A stretch of DNA of 64,000 nt from RGIG9060 sp052173655 (GCA_052173655.1 JBQMYD010000005.1:124001-188000), one strand, 5' to 3'. Counted from the first letter of the stretch, positions 43,944-53,306 are shown. Program-made: numbers and translations. Notes: a model not told the origin generated them from the letters alone.

Positions 43944-45083
43944 GTGAAAGGAAGTTCCGTAGATATTCAGCAGGTTTCAAAAGATTTTGGAGATTTTCAT
44001 GCTTTGGACTCTGTAAATTTTACAATCAACCAGGGAGAATTTTTTTCACTGCTAGGTCCGTCAGGATGTGGCAAAACTACACTTTTAAGAATTATAGCAG
44101 GGTTTGAATTTCCGGATTCCGGCTCAGTTCTCTTTGACGGCAAAAACATTTTATCTTTACCCCCTAACAAACGTCATACAAATACGATTTTTCAAAGTTA
44201 TGCACTTTTTCCACATATGAATATTTACGAAAATGTAGCTTTTCCTCTTAAACTAAAAAAAACAAACAAAAACATAATAGATGCAAAAGTAAAAGAATAC
44301 CTTAATCTTGTACAGCTGGATGGACAAATGGAAAAACATCCAAATCAGCTTTCGGGTGGACAAAAACAAAGAGTTGCTATTGCAAGAGCGTTAATCAATG
44401 AACCGAGTATACTTTTGCTTGATGAACCTCTTTCTGCCTTGGATGCAAAACTTCGTTCAAATCTTTTAATTGAATTGGACAAACTCCACGACAAAATAGG
44501 TATTACTTTTATTTACGTTACCCATGATCAAACTGAAGCCTTGAGCGTAAGTGATCGTATCGCAGTAATGAATAAGGGAAATGTTCTTCAAGTAGGAACT
44601 CCTTTTGAAATTTACGAAAATCCTGCAACTGAATTTGTTGCTAAATTTATAGGAGAAACAAACAGTTACATTGCTACCGTTGAAAAATGCGAACCGTATC
44701 AAGCTGTAAACAGAGCTCCTGAATTTATGGTAACATTAGATATTCCTGAATTAGCTGCTAAAATAAAAGTAACGGATTTTGAAGAAACTGCCGTGGGTCA
44801 AAAAGTTTGCTTTACTGTTCGTCCTGAAAAAATCCGTATTACGTTGGAGCCGCCTCAAACCTCCCGAAGTGATATAAACATATTTAAAGGTGTAGTTGAA
44901 GAACCGATTTATTCCGGTTTTCAATCCAAATTTTATGTACGGCTTGAAAACAATACTTTGATAGGAGTTTACAAACAACATACAAATTACCTTGACGACG
45001 GGCCTGAAATTATATGGAAAGACAACGTATACGTTTCGTGGAGTGCAAATGACGGGTATATCGTTGAGGATATAACAAAATGA
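43944..45083 (+). CDS. potA: Spermidine/putrescine ABC transporter ATP-binding protein
   Basis: A 379-residue ATPase that powers polyamine import. Walker A is GPSGCGKTT near residue 38, then FQSYALFPHM, the signature LSGGQKQRVAIARAL, Walker B ILLLDEP and YVTHDQTEAL. The C-terminal third is a TOBE domain, with the GQKVCFTVRPEKIRI segment typical of PotA. It starts at GTG 43944 after GGAGG. Its stop overlaps the potB start by four bases. The gene order A-B-C-D is the standard polyamine operon. Confidence 0.94.
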   Translation: MKGSSVDIQQVSKDFGDFHALDSVNFTINQGEFFSLLGPSGCGKTTLLRIIAGFEFPDSGSVLFDGKNILSLPPNKRHTNTIFQSYALFPHMNIYENVAFPLKLKKTNKNIIDAKVKEYLNLVQLDGQMEKHPNQLSGGQKQRVAIARALINEPSILLLDEPLSALDAKLRSNLLIELDKLHDKIGITFIYVTHDQTEALSVSDRIAVMNKGNVLQVGTPFEIYENPATEFVAKFIGETNSYIATVEKCEPYQAVNRAPEFMVTLDIPELAAKIKVTDFEETAVGQKVCFTVRPEKIRITLEPPQTSRSDINIFKGVVEEPIYSGFQSKFYVRLENNTLIGVYKQHTNYLDDGPEIIWKDNVYVSWSANDGYIVEDITK

Positions 45084-45973
45084 AAAGTGTAAAAAATAAA
45101 TTGGAAACAAAATCTGCTCCTAATAAGGGCGTTTTTTACTCATGGCCTATGGGAATTTGGTTTATAATTTTCTTTGTAATTCCACTTATCATTATTTTAA
45201 TTTACAGTTTCTTACAAAAAGGTCTTTACGGTGGAATTGAATGGAAATTAAGTTTTGATGCATACAAACAGATGTTCAACAAAAACTACGGTATTGTATT
45301 GTGGCGAACCATATGGATTTCACTTTTTTCAACGGTAATTACAATAGTGATAGCATTCCCTTGTGGTTATGCTATGGCAAAAAGCCGACATCAAACATTG
45401 TTTTTGCTTTTAATTATAATTCCGTTTTGGACAAATTCGCTTATAAGAATTTTTGCATGGATGTCTATTTTTTCAAGTGACGGAATTGTAAACTCACTTT
45501 TAATGAATATAGGGCTTATTGATACTCCTATATCGTTACTTTATAACAAAAAAGCCGTAATTTTAGTTTCGGTTTACATGTATTTGCCTTATGCAATTTT
45601 GCCGATTTTTACGTCAATCGATAAATTTGACTTTTCACTTTTAGAGGCGGCAAGGGATTTAGGTTGCAAAAAATTAAGTGCCGTTAGAAAAGTTTTACTT
45701 CCAAGTGTAAAAAGCGGAATTCTTACAGCCATAATTTTTACGTTTATTCCGATTTTCGGAACCTATACGGTTCCTCTTTTAGTGGGAGGAAAGGGCTCAT
45801 ACATGCTTGGAAACATCATTGTAGATCAAGTTACAAAAACAAGAAACTGGCCCTTGGCTGCAGCTTTTTCAATAATAATTACGATTATAAGTACTGCAGG
45901 AGTAATGCTTGTTACCGTCAGCGGAAAAAAAGAAGCTTCCATGAAGCTTGAGAAAAAACAGGAAAAACGCTAA
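45080..45973 (+). CDS. potB: Spermidine/putrescine ABC transporter permease PotB
   Basis: A 297-residue inner-membrane permease with six membrane segments. The family loop is visible as LLEAARDLGCKKLSAVRKVL near residue 190, the ATPase-contact site. FWTNSLIRIFAWMSIF is a typical PotB stretch. It overlaps potA by four bases and ends on the first base of potC, so all are translated together. It pairs with PotC to form the channel. Confidence 0.93.
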   Translation: MKSVKNKLETKSAPNKGVFYSWPMGIWFIIFFVIPLIIILIYSFLQKGLYGGIEWKLSFDAYKQMFNKNYGIVLWRTIWISLFSTVITIVIAFPCGYAMAKSRHQTLFLLLIIIPFWTNSLIRIFAWMSIFSSDGIVNSLLMNIGLIDTPISLLYNKKAVILVSVYMYLPYAILPIFTSIDKFDFSLLEAARDLGCKKLSAVRKVLLPSVKSGILTAIIFTFIPIFGTYTVPLLVGGKGSYMLGNIIVDQVTKTRNWPLAAAFSIIITIISTAGVMLVTVSGKKEASMKLEKKQEKR

Positions 45974-46872
45974 TGAAAAAAGTACACCATTCCAGCATAA
46001 AACTTTTAGCAAAAACGGTAAAACAAAAAAAAGTAACTTCAGAATCTGCAAGACATGCTAGAAGAGCTTTACAAAAAAATCAAAAATTTTCGTTTTCAAG
46101 TGCAGTTTTGCTGCTAACTCTTATCTTTTTATTCTTCCCGTTAATCGTAATCTTTGTTTTTTCGTTTAACGCAAATAAGGGTGCAGAATTTACAGAATTT
46201 TCTTTGCACTGGTATAAAGAACTTTTATTTCACTCAGGAAATCTTTGGGCTGCCTTGGGAAACAGCCTTCTTGTTGCTCTGTTTGCAGCAACTTTTTCAA
46301 CTATTTTAGGATCTTCTGCCGCCATAGGTGTAAGCTGGTATAAATTTAAGGGTAAAAAATTTATCCAAACCGTAACTTTTTTGCCCATGATTATCCCTGA
46401 AGTAATTATGGGTATTTCCATGCTGATTTTCTTTTCAGGAATAAAATTTTTTGGACATCAAATACCGCTCGGTCTGACTACAGTTTTTATAGCTCACACG
46501 ACTTTTTGTATTCCTTTTGTATTTCTTATGGTACTGGCACGCCTTGATGATTTTGATTATTCAATAGTCGAAGCCAGCAGAGATTTAGGTGCAACTGAAA
46601 AACAAACAATGGTAAAAGTTGTAATTCCTGCAATTTTCCCCGGAATTTTAAGCGGATTTTTGATTGCGGCAACAATGTCTTTGGAAGATTTTGTTATAAC
46701 TTTTTTTGTTTCAGGACCGGGTTCAACAACTCTGCCTCTATATATTTATTCGATGATTCGCTTCGGTGTCTCTCCGGTGATAAATGCACTTTCACTTTTG
46801 ATGGTAATAAGTACTGCAATTATTGCTTTTGTGCTAAGAAGATTTTTAAAAAACATAGCAGCTGCAAGTTAA
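45973..46872 (+). CDS. potC: Spermidine/putrescine ABC transporter permease PotC
   Basis: A 299-residue permease. After a basic start of about 45 residues that is longer than usual in PotC (KQKKVTSESARHARRALQKN), six membrane segments follow. The contact loop is IVEASRDLGATEKQTMVKVV and the FLPMIIPEVIMGISMLIFF and SLEDFVITFFVSGPGSTTLP segments are typical of PotC. It starts on the last base of potB. A gap of about 180 bases, which includes a possible gene remnant, separates it from potD. Confidence 0.92.
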   Translation: MKKVHHSSIKLLAKTVKQKKVTSESARHARRALQKNQKFSFSSAVLLLTLIFLFFPLIVIFVFSFNANKGAEFTEFSLHWYKELLFHSGNLWAALGNSLLVALFAATFSTILGSSAAIGVSWYKFKGKKFIQTVTFLPMIIPEVIMGISMLIFFSGIKFFGHQIPLGLTTVFIAHTTFCIPFVFLMVLARLDDFDYSIVEASRDLGATEKQTMVKVVIPAIFPGILSGFLIAATMSLEDFVITFFVSGPGSTTLPLYIYSMIRFGVSPVINALSLLMVISTAIIAFVLRRFLKNIAAAS

Positions 46873-46880
46873 TCTTAACT

Positions 46881-47024
46881 ATTAATGAGGATTATTGTTT
46901 TTGTAGCATAGCGAACATCTATGGAAGAACAACGCTTGCAGAAAGTCAACAGGAATATTATAATACGCTCAGCATGTTTCCTTTTGAAAATAATGTACAT
47001 GAGCATAAAAAAATGTTGTTTTAA
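46881..47024 (+). pseudogene. Possible gene remnant between potC and potD
   Basis: The frame ending with TAA at 47022-47024 reads NEDYCFCSIANIYGRTTLAE followed by SQQEYYNTLSMFPFENNVHE and HKKMLF, which has the composition of a real protein end, but there is no ATG, GTG or TTG at its beginning and the frame runs back into potC. It may be the decayed C-terminus of a lost gene. I cannot name the family; chance coding-like sequence is not excluded. Confidence 0.3.
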
Positions 47025-47051
47025 TAAAAAACGACTTTTGAGGAGACCGGT

Positions 47052-48137
47052 ATGGCAATTAAAAAATTTTCCATTTTTTCATTAAAAAGAATTTTACATT
47101 CTTTTTTTGTTACACTTTTTTTTACTGCATTATTTTTTATTCTTTCATTCTTTACCGGCTGTTCAAAAGATGACGGAAAAACACTTTATCTTTTCAATTG
47201 GACATACTACACCCCCGACTCTGTCATTGCAAAATTTGAACAGGAATTTGCGGTAAAAGTAAAGACTGACAGTTATGCAAGCAACGAAGAAATGTTTGCA
47301 AAACTTAAAGCAGGAGCAAACGGTTACGATATAGTAATTCCATCTCAAGATTATGTTTCAATTATGATAAAACTTGAAATGCTTAAAGAACTTGATCTGG
47401 AAAAATTTACGAATAAAGAAAATATAGCACCCTCAGTACTTGAAAGAGCCATATATGACCCTCAAATGAAGTATTCTGTTCCGTATTACCTAGGTGCAGC
47501 CGGCATTGCCGTAAATAAAACAAAAGTACAAGAATATCAAAAAAGTTGGGACATATTTGCAAGAAAAGATCTTAGCCAAAAAATGTGCATGATGGATGAT
47601 ATGAGGGAAGTTATAGGAGATGCCTTAGCTTTCCAAGGACATTCAGTAAACACAACCGATTATGAACTGTTACAAAGTGCTTCCAATCTTGTAATAAACG
47701 AATGGAAACCGAATTTAGTTAAATTTGATGCGGAAGGCTTCGGAAAAGCTTTTGCACAGGGAGATTTTTGGATTTGCCAAGGATACGCAGAAGTTATCTT
47801 TGGGGAAGTTCCCGAAAAAGATTGGAACCAGATAGATTTTTTTATTCCTACTGAAGGCGGTCCGTGTTATTTGGATTCTATGTGTATTTTAAAAAACTCA
47901 AAGCATTCAGATTTGGCAATGGAATTTATTAACTTTATTCATCGCCCTGAAATTTATGCCGAGTTTTTAGATTTTTTTAAATTTCCTTGCACTGTAAATC
48001 CTAAGGCTGAACAATATCGAACTACAAAACCGATGTATGAGGCGACTCAAATGGACTTATGCGAACTGAAAAATGATTTGGGAGTCGATTTAGAAAAATA
48101 CAATCTTTTTTGGCAAAAAATACGATTTACCGAGTAA
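47052..48137 (+). CDS. potD: Spermidine/putrescine-binding lipoprotein PotD
   Basis: A 361-residue substrate-binding protein. A signal peptide ends in a lipobox cysteine (FTGCSKDDGK). Typical PotD segments follow: YLFNWTYYTPDSVIAKFEQE, KAGANGYDIVIPSQDYVS, VPYYLGAAGIAVNK, and FFIPTEGGPCYLDSMCIL with FINFIHRPEIYAEF. It would bind spermidine or putrescine outside the inner membrane. TTGAGGAG precedes the ATG. Membrane anchoring is expected since the protein carries a lipobox. Confidence 0.93.
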   Translation: MAIKKFSIFSLKRILHSFFVTLFFTALFFILSFFTGCSKDDGKTLYLFNWTYYTPDSVIAKFEQEFAVKVKTDSYASNEEMFAKLKAGANGYDIVIPSQDYVSIMIKLEMLKELDLEKFTNKENIAPSVLERAIYDPQMKYSVPYYLGAAGIAVNKTKVQEYQKSWDIFARKDLSQKMCMMDDMREVIGDALAFQGHSVNTTDYELLQSASNLVINEWKPNLVKFDAEGFGKAFAQGDFWICQGYAEVIFGEVPEKDWNQIDFFIPTEGGPCYLDSMCILKNSKHSDLAMEFINFIHRPEIYAEFLDFFKFPCTVNPKAEQYRTTKPMYEATQMDLCELKNDLGVDLEKYNLFWQKIRFTE

Positions 48138-48167
48138 AATTTTTAAATCCTATTTTTACTTAAAAAA

Positions 48168-48881
48168 TCAAATATTAAAAATTTCCATCACAAAAAGAAA
48201 ACCGCTTTTTAATGAAATGTGGACATTTTGTGAAAAATTCTTTACATCAGTTTGGGAACACTCTTGCACTTGGGGTTTTACCCATTGGTTGCTTATTCCA
48301 ATAGGAAAAAACGAAGTTAATTGGACATTATCAATATTGTATTTTGCACCTTTAATATTAACTCCGGTACAAATTTCACCTGCGGAAAAAACAGAAAAAT
48401 ATGCATCTTCTCTGTACGGAAGTTCAATAAAATTTTTACATCCTGAATTAGTGCCGCAAAGCACGTGTAATACAGTATTTTTTCCAAAAGCCAAAACCTG
48501 GCACCCGGATTTTGCAGCATACAATAAAGATTGCAAATTTGCAAATGTATGATCTAAACGTAACCCAAAGCAACAACTGAGAACTATTTTTTTTGCACCT
48601 TTTTCGATTGCATATTTTATTGCAAACATGGTGTCGGTATCATCTTTTTCTTTAGGCAGTTTTATTATTTTTACATCGGATGAAATTTTTGCTTCTTCGC
48701 TCTGAATTGAATCCATATCGCCTATAAGAATATCAGGTTTTATTCCCATTAAAGTGGCAGCATCAAAACCTCCGTCGCAAGCGATAACGGTATTACATTC
48801 TTTTAAGGCAAACTCCATTTGTTCCGAAAACGTACATAATTCACCGCCACATATAATAAAGACTGAATTCAAAACTTCCAA
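48168..48881 (-). CDS. thiN: Thiamine pyrophosphokinase
   Basis: A 237-residue enzyme that makes thiamine pyrophosphate from thiamine and ATP. The catalytic acids are visible in CDGGFDAATLMGIKPDILIG, then GDMDS, and KEKDDTDTMFAIKYAIEKGA. LRLDHTFANLQSLL and the C-terminal half with VNIKGAKYNIDN and SNQW are typical of the family. It completes the salvage route whose importer genes open the window; no thiamine-synthesis gene was seen. It is convergent with potD and divergent from the OmpA-like gene. Confidence 0.93.
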   Translation of the reverse strand: MEVLNSVFIICGGELCTFSEQMEFALKECNTVIACDGGFDAATLMGIKPDILIGDMDSIQSEEAKISSDVKIIKLPKEKDDTDTMFAIKYAIEKGAKKIVLSCCFGLRLDHTFANLQSLLYAAKSGCQVLAFGKNTVLHVLCGTNSGCKNFIELPYREDAYFSVFSAGEICTGVNIKGAKYNIDNVQLTSFFPIGISNQWVKPQVQECSQTDVKNFSQNVHISLKSGFLFVMEIFNI

Positions 48882-48930
48882 TTTAGCATTCCTCGTGGTA
48901 AGATTATATAGTAAAGCAGGGGGTTTTTCT

Positions 48931-50157
48931 ATGAAAAAAAAACAACTTTGGATTATATTAGCGATTGCATTATCAATTTCACTACCTATTTTTGCTGAAA
49001 AATTTGAATTTCAATATTCAACAGGAGATGCTTACAGAATCCTTTCAACTATTGACGAAGATGTTTTTATTGACGGAAACCTGCACCATAAAACACAAAT
49101 CGTAAACAGAATTTCAGTCAAAGTTACACAGACAAATTCTGACGGGAGTGCAGTTCATGAAGCACACTTTATGACAACGGAAAAATCAATAGGTGTCTCA
49201 AATGCAGTGTACAACTGGGGAGAAGAATACGAAAGTATTTTTACCAGATATAAAAACGGAGCTTATTCCATTTCCGACGAATATTTTATGCCTGTAGTAA
49301 GAGATGTTCCTGTATTTCCGGATAAGGAATTAAGTCCCGGAGAAACATGGGAATATCAAGGACACGAAACTCATGATTTACGGCAAAATTTTAACATTGA
49401 AAAACCATTTAAAGTACCTTTTAATGCAAAATATACATATCAGGGAACTTTTGAACAAAACGGAAAACTTTTTTACGTTATAAAAGTTAGTTACCAGCTT
49501 TTATACAATAATCCTATTCCTCAAAACTTGGCAGAAAATGAAAATATAAATGATTATCCTATCGTAACTAGAGGATTTTCAAATCAAACTTTATATTGGG
49601 ACAATGAAAAAGGACTCATTCAATTTTACGATGAAAATTTTAGAATAGAAATTGAAACTTTAAAAGGTCGCTCCATTGTCTTTAAAGGAAAAGCAAAAGC
49701 TGAAATTGATGAAATTGAACAAATAACCAATAAAGAAACGATAGCTAAAGTTCAAGAACAAATTGAAAAGTTAGGAATTGAAAATACAGCCGTAAATAGC
49801 GATGAAAAAGGAATTACAATAAGTATCGAAAATATCCAGTTCAAAGCCGATTCTGCCGTGTTGGAAAAAAGCGAAATTGTAAAACTTAGAAAAATTGCAA
49901 AAATTCTTGAAGCATTCCCAAATAACGATTTGTTGGTAAGCGGGCACACTGCAAGAGCCGGCAGCGAAGAAAGCTGTCAACGGCTTTCAGAAGAAAGAGC
50001 AAATTCTGTAGCAGCATTTTTTGTAGAAAGCGATGTAAAAGATGCACAACATATATTTACACAAGGATTCGGTTCTAAAAAACCTATTGCTCCAAATTAC
50101 AGCACAAGCGGAATGGCACGTAACAGACGTGTAGAAATAACAATTATGGAACAATAA
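48931..50157 (+). CDS. OmpA-family outer-membrane protein
   Basis: A 408-residue protein. I chose ATG 48931, which begins a clear signal peptide (KKKQLWIILAIALSISLPIFA) and follows AGCAGGGGG. The N-terminal region (about residues 22-280) is beta-rich and has no recognised domain. The C-terminal 120 residues are an OmpA peptidoglycan-binding domain: IQFKADSAVLEKSE, LLVSGHTARAGSEESCQRLS, and MARNRRVEITI. It probably links the outer membrane to the cell wall. It is divergent from thiN. Confidence 0.87.
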   Translation: MKKKQLWIILAIALSISLPIFAEKFEFQYSTGDAYRILSTIDEDVFIDGNLHHKTQIVNRISVKVTQTNSDGSAVHEAHFMTTEKSIGVSNAVYNWGEEYESIFTRYKNGAYSISDEYFMPVVRDVPVFPDKELSPGETWEYQGHETHDLRQNFNIEKPFKVPFNAKYTYQGTFEQNGKLFYVIKVSYQLLYNNPIPQNLAENENINDYPIVTRGFSNQTLYWDNEKGLIQFYDENFRIEIETLKGRSIVFKGKAKAEIDEIEQITNKETIAKVQEQIEKLGIENTAVNSDEKGITISIENIQFKADSAVLEKSEIVKLRKIAKILEAFPNNDLLVSGHTARAGSEESCQRLSEERANSVAAFFVESDVKDAQHIFTQGFGSKKPIAPNYSTSGMARNRRVEITIMEQ

Positions 50158-50211
50158 TTTTTATTCGCATTTTTCATCAAAATTATATTTTTTTTAATAT
50201 AATTGATATGT

Positions 50212-51789
50212 ATGGAAATAAATTGTACTAACAAAATAAATTGCACCGGTCAGGATTTTTATGAAGAAACTGATTTTATCCAACAAGCAGCTTGTAAAGC
50301 TTTTGGCATAAAATATCTTTACCCTTGGCAGCGTCTTGTAATTGCAAATATTTTAGATGCGGTAAATGCCCAAGAACAAAATCTTTCCCTAGAAAAAAAA
50401 CTTGAACAGGGATTGATAAGTAAAAATGAACTTGATGACATAATTTATGATCAAGACGGTAACATGCGTGCAAGGCAAATAGTATTATTGCCTACGGGGG
50501 CAGGAAAATCCATGTGTTTTTTGGTTCCTGCCCTAATGTTAAAAGGAGCGACCTTGATTTTATATCCGCTTCTTGCACTTATGAACGATCAAGAAAGAAG
50601 AATGAATGAAGGCGGATTATCTTCCGTTGTTTTTCGTGGAGGGCAAACTTTACAAGAAAGAGAAGATAATTTTGAAAAAATAAAAAACGGAGCAAAAATA
50701 ATTCTTGCAAATCCTGAAGTTTTACAGTCAACCGAGCTTCTTGAACGCCTTGCAAAAATAGGAATTCAGCACATTGCAATTGATGAAGCTCATTGCGTTT
50801 CCGAATGGGGAGACAGTTTTAGACCTGCTTATACTACTTTGGGAAACGTAATAAAAAAATTAGGAAACCCGGTCGTTACAGCTTTTACAGCAACAGCTTC
50901 ACCCAAAGTTTTGCAACGAATATCTCAGATACTTTTTGACAGCAATGCACACTTAGTACGCAGTGATTCCGATCGCCCAAATATAATTTATAACGTAATA
51001 AAGTGTGAGGCAAAAGAAAAAACCGCCTTAGAATATGCTGAAAAATGCGAAAAACCTTTAATTGTTTTTTGCTCAACTCGAAAACGAGCTGAAAATCTTT
51101 CAAGAACATTTGCAGAACATTTCGGTTACGACAAAGTTAAATTTTATCACGCAGGGCTTGAAAGAAATGAAAAAACTAAAATTGAGCAGTGGTTCTTTCC
51201 TAAAAGCGATGCTATATTGTGCTCTACCTGTGCTTTTGGAATGGGAGTAGATAAAAAAAATATAAAAACGGTAATTCATTTGGATCCCAGTCCTACAGCA
51301 GAAAGTTTTATTCAAGAAGCAGGTAGAGGAGGCAGAGACGGTTCTACGGCTCAATCATATTTATTGTGGAGCAAAGAAAATCTTTATAACGCACTAAAAT
51401 ATCCTGAAAACAGCCGTGAAAGAGTTTTAGCAAATTTTGCAGAAACTACAGAATGTCGCCGACAAATCTTGTTAGATGCTCTCGGAGGTGAAAAATGTGT
51501 TTGTTCCGGTTGCGACAATTGCGAAAAAAGAGCATTAAACTATTCTGAAGATGAGCAACTGTGCTCGGATTTTATAAGGAAAAACAACAAATTTTACGAG
51601 TACAATAATTTGGAACAAGAAATTCAAAAAATGCTGAATCAGTTACGAGAAAAAAAAGGGCTGCAAAGAATCTGGGAATTTAAGGATGCGGGAATAATTC
51701 TTACTTCCCTTTTTGCTCAAAATAAAATTTATACTTGCAACTTTCCTTGGAAAAACAAAATAGGAATGAAAAAAAAGATACAGAATTAA
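50212..51789 (+). CDS. RecQ-like ATP-dependent DNA helicase
   Basis: A 525-residue SF2 helicase. Walker A is LPTGAGKSMCF, motif II is DEAHCVSEWGDSFRP, motif III TAFTATASPKV, and the second domain includes STCAFGMGVDKKNIKTVIHL and EAGRGGRDG. Near the end CRRQILLDALGGEKCVCSGC then DNC forms the RecQ zinc site. An insert of about 40 residues lies between the Q-motif (YPWQRLVIANIL) and Walker A, and no HRDC domain follows. It may be a shorter RecQ relative. ATG 50212 is used; a TTG at 50203 is possible. Confidence 0.85.
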   Translation: MEINCTNKINCTGQDFYEETDFIQQAACKAFGIKYLYPWQRLVIANILDAVNAQEQNLSLEKKLEQGLISKNELDDIIYDQDGNMRARQIVLLPTGAGKSMCFLVPALMLKGATLILYPLLALMNDQERRMNEGGLSSVVFRGGQTLQEREDNFEKIKNGAKIILANPEVLQSTELLERLAKIGIQHIAIDEAHCVSEWGDSFRPAYTTLGNVIKKLGNPVVTAFTATASPKVLQRISQILFDSNAHLVRSDSDRPNIIYNVIKCEAKEKTALEYAEKCEKPLIVFCSTRKRAENLSRTFAEHFGYDKVKFYHAGLERNEKTKIEQWFFPKSDAILCSTCAFGMGVDKKNIKTVIHLDPSPTAESFIQEAGRGGRDGSTAQSYLLWSKENLYNALKYPENSRERVLANFAETTECRRQILLDALGGEKCVCSGCDNCEKRALNYSEDEQLCSDFIRKNNKFYEYNNLEQEIQKMLNQLREKKGLQRIWEFKDAGIILTSLFAQNKIYTCNFPWKNKIGMKKKIQN

Positions 51790-51860
51790 ATTATACAAGC
51801 AAAAATAATAAAGTGCATTGGAACTGCTAATACGCTTTTTGAAGAAAAGACAGTTATTTC

Positions 51861-52082
51861 TTATTCAGAATCAAGCGATTCCTCAGGTTGCTCTACATTT
51901 TCTTTAGGGGCTTCTTGCGGAACTTCAACTTTTCTGCGTCTTTTAGGACGAGGAGGCCTTTTTCTGTATTTTTCAACATAAATCATAAAATTTAAGTACA
52001 ATATCACGATGACAGCAACTAAGATTACCATTGGCTGCTTTAAAACCGAAATACTTACCAAAATTACCTGAAAAATATTCAT
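51861..52082 (-). CDS. Small membrane protein with charged tail
   Basis: A 73-residue protein with one hydrophobic segment (ISVLKQPMVILVAVIVILYL) and a basic then acidic tail (EKYRKRPPRPKRRRKVEVP then glutamate-rich). It is unrelated in sequence to the small membrane protein at 34.8 kb, though its layout is alike. Start ATG 52082. The isolated position between recQ and the DUF3793 gene gives no functional hint. Confidence 0.6.
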   Translation of the reverse strand: MNIFQVILVSISVLKQPMVILVAVIVILYLNFMIYVEKYRKRPPRPKRRRKVEVPQEAPKENVEQPEESLDSE

Positions 52083-52214
52083 ACAACTCTTTCCGTTCTT
52101 TAAATTCTACATAATCTTGCATATAAATTCAAGCTACTGTGGAACAGCACTTGCAATAACACAGTTGTTTTTCACGAAAAAAATGAAAAATTCAAAAAAA
52201 GTAAGGTTATTTTT

Positions 52215-52239
52215 AGTTAGTTTATGCTAACTATTGACA
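52215..52239 (+). promoter_or_regulatory. Inverted repeat next to a -35-like box upstream of DUF3793
   Basis: AGTTAG (52215-52220) and CTAACT (52227-52232) are inverted repeats around a six-base centre. TTGACA (52234-52239) follows directly; a convincing -10 is not seen at 16-18 bases. The arrangement could be an operator at a promoter for the DUF3793-flavodoxin pair, perhaps metal- or redox-responsive, but this is unsupported beyond position. Confidence 0.35.
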
Positions 52240-52267
52240 TAAAAGGCAAAATATGTTTTAAGTAAGT

Positions 52268-52849
52268 GTGCTTGATATTCTAAATGTTCAAAAAGATATA
52301 GTTTTATCATGTGCTCCATGTTTTGCAGGAGTTAAGCCGTCAAACTTAGTTGCGGTTTCTTGCAAGGATTTTAAAAGAATACCTTTATACAAAAAATTAC
52401 TGGAAAAAAAAGGGTTTTCACTAAAAGTACTTTGCAGATGCAAAACTAAAGCTCAAATTTTACTTTATAACAAAAACTCAATGCAAAAGCTTCTTTCCGA
52501 CAAAGAAGTTTTATCTGCTTTGGATTTTTTTGGTTATGAAAAATTTTTAACACCGGAAAAAATGCTTCACTGTCTTTCAAAAAAGATGTGCAAAGCTCAA
52601 AATTCGTGCACATGTAAAAACAGCAGACTTTTTCCTCATGAAATAGGAATTTTTTTAGGATATCCTGTTTATGATGTTTTAGAATATTGTAAAAATGATG
52701 GGAAAGGATATCTGGTTGCAGGTTATTGGAAAGTATATTCAAATGCTGAAAATGCAATTAAAATTTTTAATCTTTATACTGAATGCAAAAAGCGTTTTGC
52801 TTTGCAGATAGAAAAAGGCTTGGGTCTGAACGATTTGCTCAGTGCTTAG
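52268..52849 (+). CDS. DUF3793-family protein
   Basis: A 193-residue cysteine-rich protein. The DUF3793 core is recognisable as FPHEIGIFLGYPVYDVLEYC followed by KGYLVAGYWKVYSNAENAIK. Nine or so cysteines are spread along the chain, several in pairs (CRCK, CTCK), but no known cluster motif. The family occurs in anaerobes, typically near flavodoxin and iron-related genes, as here: flavodoxin begins 31 bases after its stop. The start is GTG 52268; the ribosome site is weak. Confidence 0.75.
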   Translation: MLDILNVQKDIVLSCAPCFAGVKPSNLVAVSCKDFKRIPLYKKLLEKKGFSLKVLCRCKTKAQILLYNKNSMQKLLSDKEVLSALDFFGYEKFLTPEKMLHCLSKKMCKAQNSCTCKNSRLFPHEIGIFLGYPVYDVLEYCKNDGKGYLVAGYWKVYSNAENAIKIFNLYTECKKRFALQIEKGLGLNDLLSA

Positions 52850-52880
52850 CAAATTATTTTACCTTATAAGGAGGGTATGT

Positions 52881-53306
52881 ATGGCAAAAGTTGCCGTTAT
52901 TTATTGGAGTGGAACCGGAAATACACAAACTATGGCGGAATCTATCGTTGAAGGTTTAAAAGCCGGAGGTGCAGAAGTTTCTTTATTTACAGTTTCAGAA
53001 TTCGGAAACGGAAATATTGACGACTATGATAAACTTGCATTAGGATGTCCTGCAATGGGCAGTGAAGAACTGGAACCGGATGAATTTGAACCGTTTTTCG
53101 CATCAATCGAAAGCAAACTCGGCGGAAGAAAGATAGCATTGTTCGGTTCGTATCAGTGGGCAGACGGCGAATGGATGCAACTTTGGCAGCAAAGAGCAAA
53201 AGACGATGGTGCAGATTTATTTGAAGAAGGACTTATCGTATACGATGCTCCGGATGATATTGCAAAAGGAAAATGCCGATCTTTCGGTGAAAGGTTTGCA
53301 AAATAA
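52881..53306 (+). CDS. Flavodoxin
   Basis: A 141-residue FMN-binding electron carrier. The phosphate-binding loop is WSGTGNTQTMAE and the flavin-stacking regions are GCPAMGSEELEPDEFEP and FGSYQWADGEWM. ATG 52881 is preceded by AAGGAGGG. Short-chain flavodoxins such as this replace ferredoxin in anaerobes under iron limitation. Together with the DUF3793 gene upstream it forms a small operon that ends in a strong terminator. Confidence 0.93.
   Translation: MAKVAVIYWSGTGNTQTMAESIVEGLKAGGAEVSLFTVSEFGNGNIDDYDKLALGCPAMGSEELEPDEFEPFFASIESKLGGRKIALFGSYQWADGEWMQLWQQRAKDDGADLFEEGLIVYDAPDDIAKGKCRSFGERFAK

Noticed and set aside
46920..47080. Frame from ATG 46920 into potD
   Set aside because: It overlaps the potD signal peptide in another frame and its composition is not protein-like.
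48754..48930. 59-codon upstream extension of the OmpA-like gene
   Set aside because: Antisense to thiN, and a signal peptide begins at 48931.
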